6,340 nt of DNA from Nitriliruptorales bacterium (lineage in GTDB: Bacteria; Actinomycetota; Nitriliruptoria; Euzebyales; Egibacteraceae): assembly GCA_007119305.1 (NCBI GenBank), contig SKPY01000001.1, positions 1 through 6,340 on the forward strand, given 5' to 3'. Both the position numbers and the translations under genes were made by a program. Position 1 is the stretch's first letter; the number at the start of each line of letters is the position of its first letter. Positions 5,916 through 6,340 of the stretch are shown piece by piece. The notes under the pieces were generated by a model, which saw only the letters and a program-made list of their open reading frames with translations, was not told the DNA's origin and did no database searches.

Positions 5916-5949
5916 GCGGTGCCCGGCGCCCGTAGCGGCGCTGCACCGC
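5916..5949 (+). terminator. GC-rich hairpin after the solute-binding protein gene
   Basis: Ten bases after the TGA stop lies a hairpin with a 7-bp outer stem GCGGTGC/GCACCGC and a 5-bp inner stem GCGCC/GGCGC. The two are joined by a small asymmetric bulge (CCG against T) and close on a 6-base loop. No run of T follows, as is usual for actinobacterial terminator hairpins. It probably separates the lipoprotein transcript from the MFS gene, though partial read-through is possible. Confidence 0.55.
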
Positions 5950-5968
5950 AGAGGGCAGATTGGCGCGG

Positions 5969-6340
5969 GTGACCAAGTCGACATCGCGCAGGGGGGTGGG
6001 CTGGCAGGAGATCCGGCGGCTGGCGACGCAGCCAGCGTGGCGGCGGTGGACGCTGGCGAGTTTCCTCGGGCGGCTGCCGATCACCATGGCGCTGCTCGGC
6101 CTCGTGCTCGCAGGCCAGCACGCCACGGGCTCGCTGGCGGTGGGCGCCCAGCTCGCCGGGGTGATGACCGTGTCCGCCGGGCTGGCCGCGCCCTTCCGCG
6201 GACGCCGCCTCGACCGCCGTGAGCTCGCCGACGGCCTGCGCCGCACGTGCCTGGCCACCGCGCTGGCGTCCACCGCGTTCGGCGTCGCGGTGGTGGTCAC
6301 CGCGCCGCTTCCGGTCCTGTTCGCCCTCGCCGTCGCGCTC
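5969..6340 (+). CDS. MFS-type membrane transporter, N-terminal part (3' end outside window)
   Basis: An open frame from GTG 5969 runs to the window end and gives 124 residues. A basic N-terminal tail (TKSTSRRG, then EIRRL) leads to LASFLGRLPITMALLGLVLAGQ (29-50), which is typical of the first helix of major facilitator proteins. A second hydrophobic stretch (56-76) follows, then a loop GRRLDRRE (78-85) at the place of MFS motif A, and a third segment from about 94 onward. Together these indicate a proton- or ion-coupled transporter, probably of the drug or sugar efflux type, in the cytoplasmic membrane. Its substrate cannot be told. AGAGGG at 5950-5955 is 13 bases before the GTG. An in-frame TTG at 5960 would be 4 bases from it and could be the real start; a TAG at 5933-5935 closes the frame further upstream. 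The gene begins 63 bases after the lipoprotein gene and beyond a hairpin, so cotranscription is doubtful. Confidence 0.78.
   Translation, partial: MTKSTSRRGVGWQEIRRLATQPAWRRWTLASFLGRLPITMALLGLVLAGQHATGSLAVGAQLAGVMTVSAGLAAPFRGRRLDRRELADGLRRTCLATALASTAFGVAVVVTAPLPVLFALAVAL

Noticed and set aside
4406..6121. Minus-strand open frame of 571 codons antisense to the binding protein
   Set aside because: It runs antisense through the lipoprotein gene and the hairpin region and has shadow-like composition. The plus-strand gene has a clear signal peptide, ribosome binding site and family motifs.

Overview
The window is very GC-rich (by eye about 70% or more) and densely coded. It uses GTG starts and 4-base start/stop overlaps, which points to a high-GC actinobacterium. 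The secreted binding protein is strongly acidic and has a single lysine, which fits a salt-adapted or deep-branching actinobacterial lineage. That lineage call is inference and no marker gene here settles it.

Left part, minus strand (positions 4372 down to 1). A compact glutamine-dependent NAD+ synthetase (nadE, about 600 aa) is followed after 44 bases by a small DUF4267-like membrane protein. A 167-base gap comes next. It holds an almost perfect pair of 17-base direct repeats and then three tandem hairpins separated by exactly 3 bases each. Downstream lies a fold-type III PLP enzyme of the Orn/DAP/Arg decarboxylase 2 family with altered active-site motifs and a long insertion. It overlaps by 4 bases a small four-helix membrane protein, which in turn overlaps by 4 bases what looks like the start of another gene running off the left edge. 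The enzyme, the membrane protein and this third gene look translationally coupled.

Right part, plus strand (4604 to the end). A divergent gene encodes an AglE-like (alpha-glucoside type) ABC solute-binding lipoprotein. No ABC permease or ATPase follows it. Instead there is a strong hairpin, a probable terminator, and then the first 124 codons of an MFS-type membrane transporter that leaves the window.

The 231-base region between nadE and the lipoprotein gene contains two long stems that cannot form at the same time, and one weak promoter candidate. No RNA genes, CRISPR array, insertion sequence or phage signature was seen. The points most worth a second look are the non-canonical decarboxylase with its coupled partners, its structured leader, and the apparently orphan sugar-binding protein.
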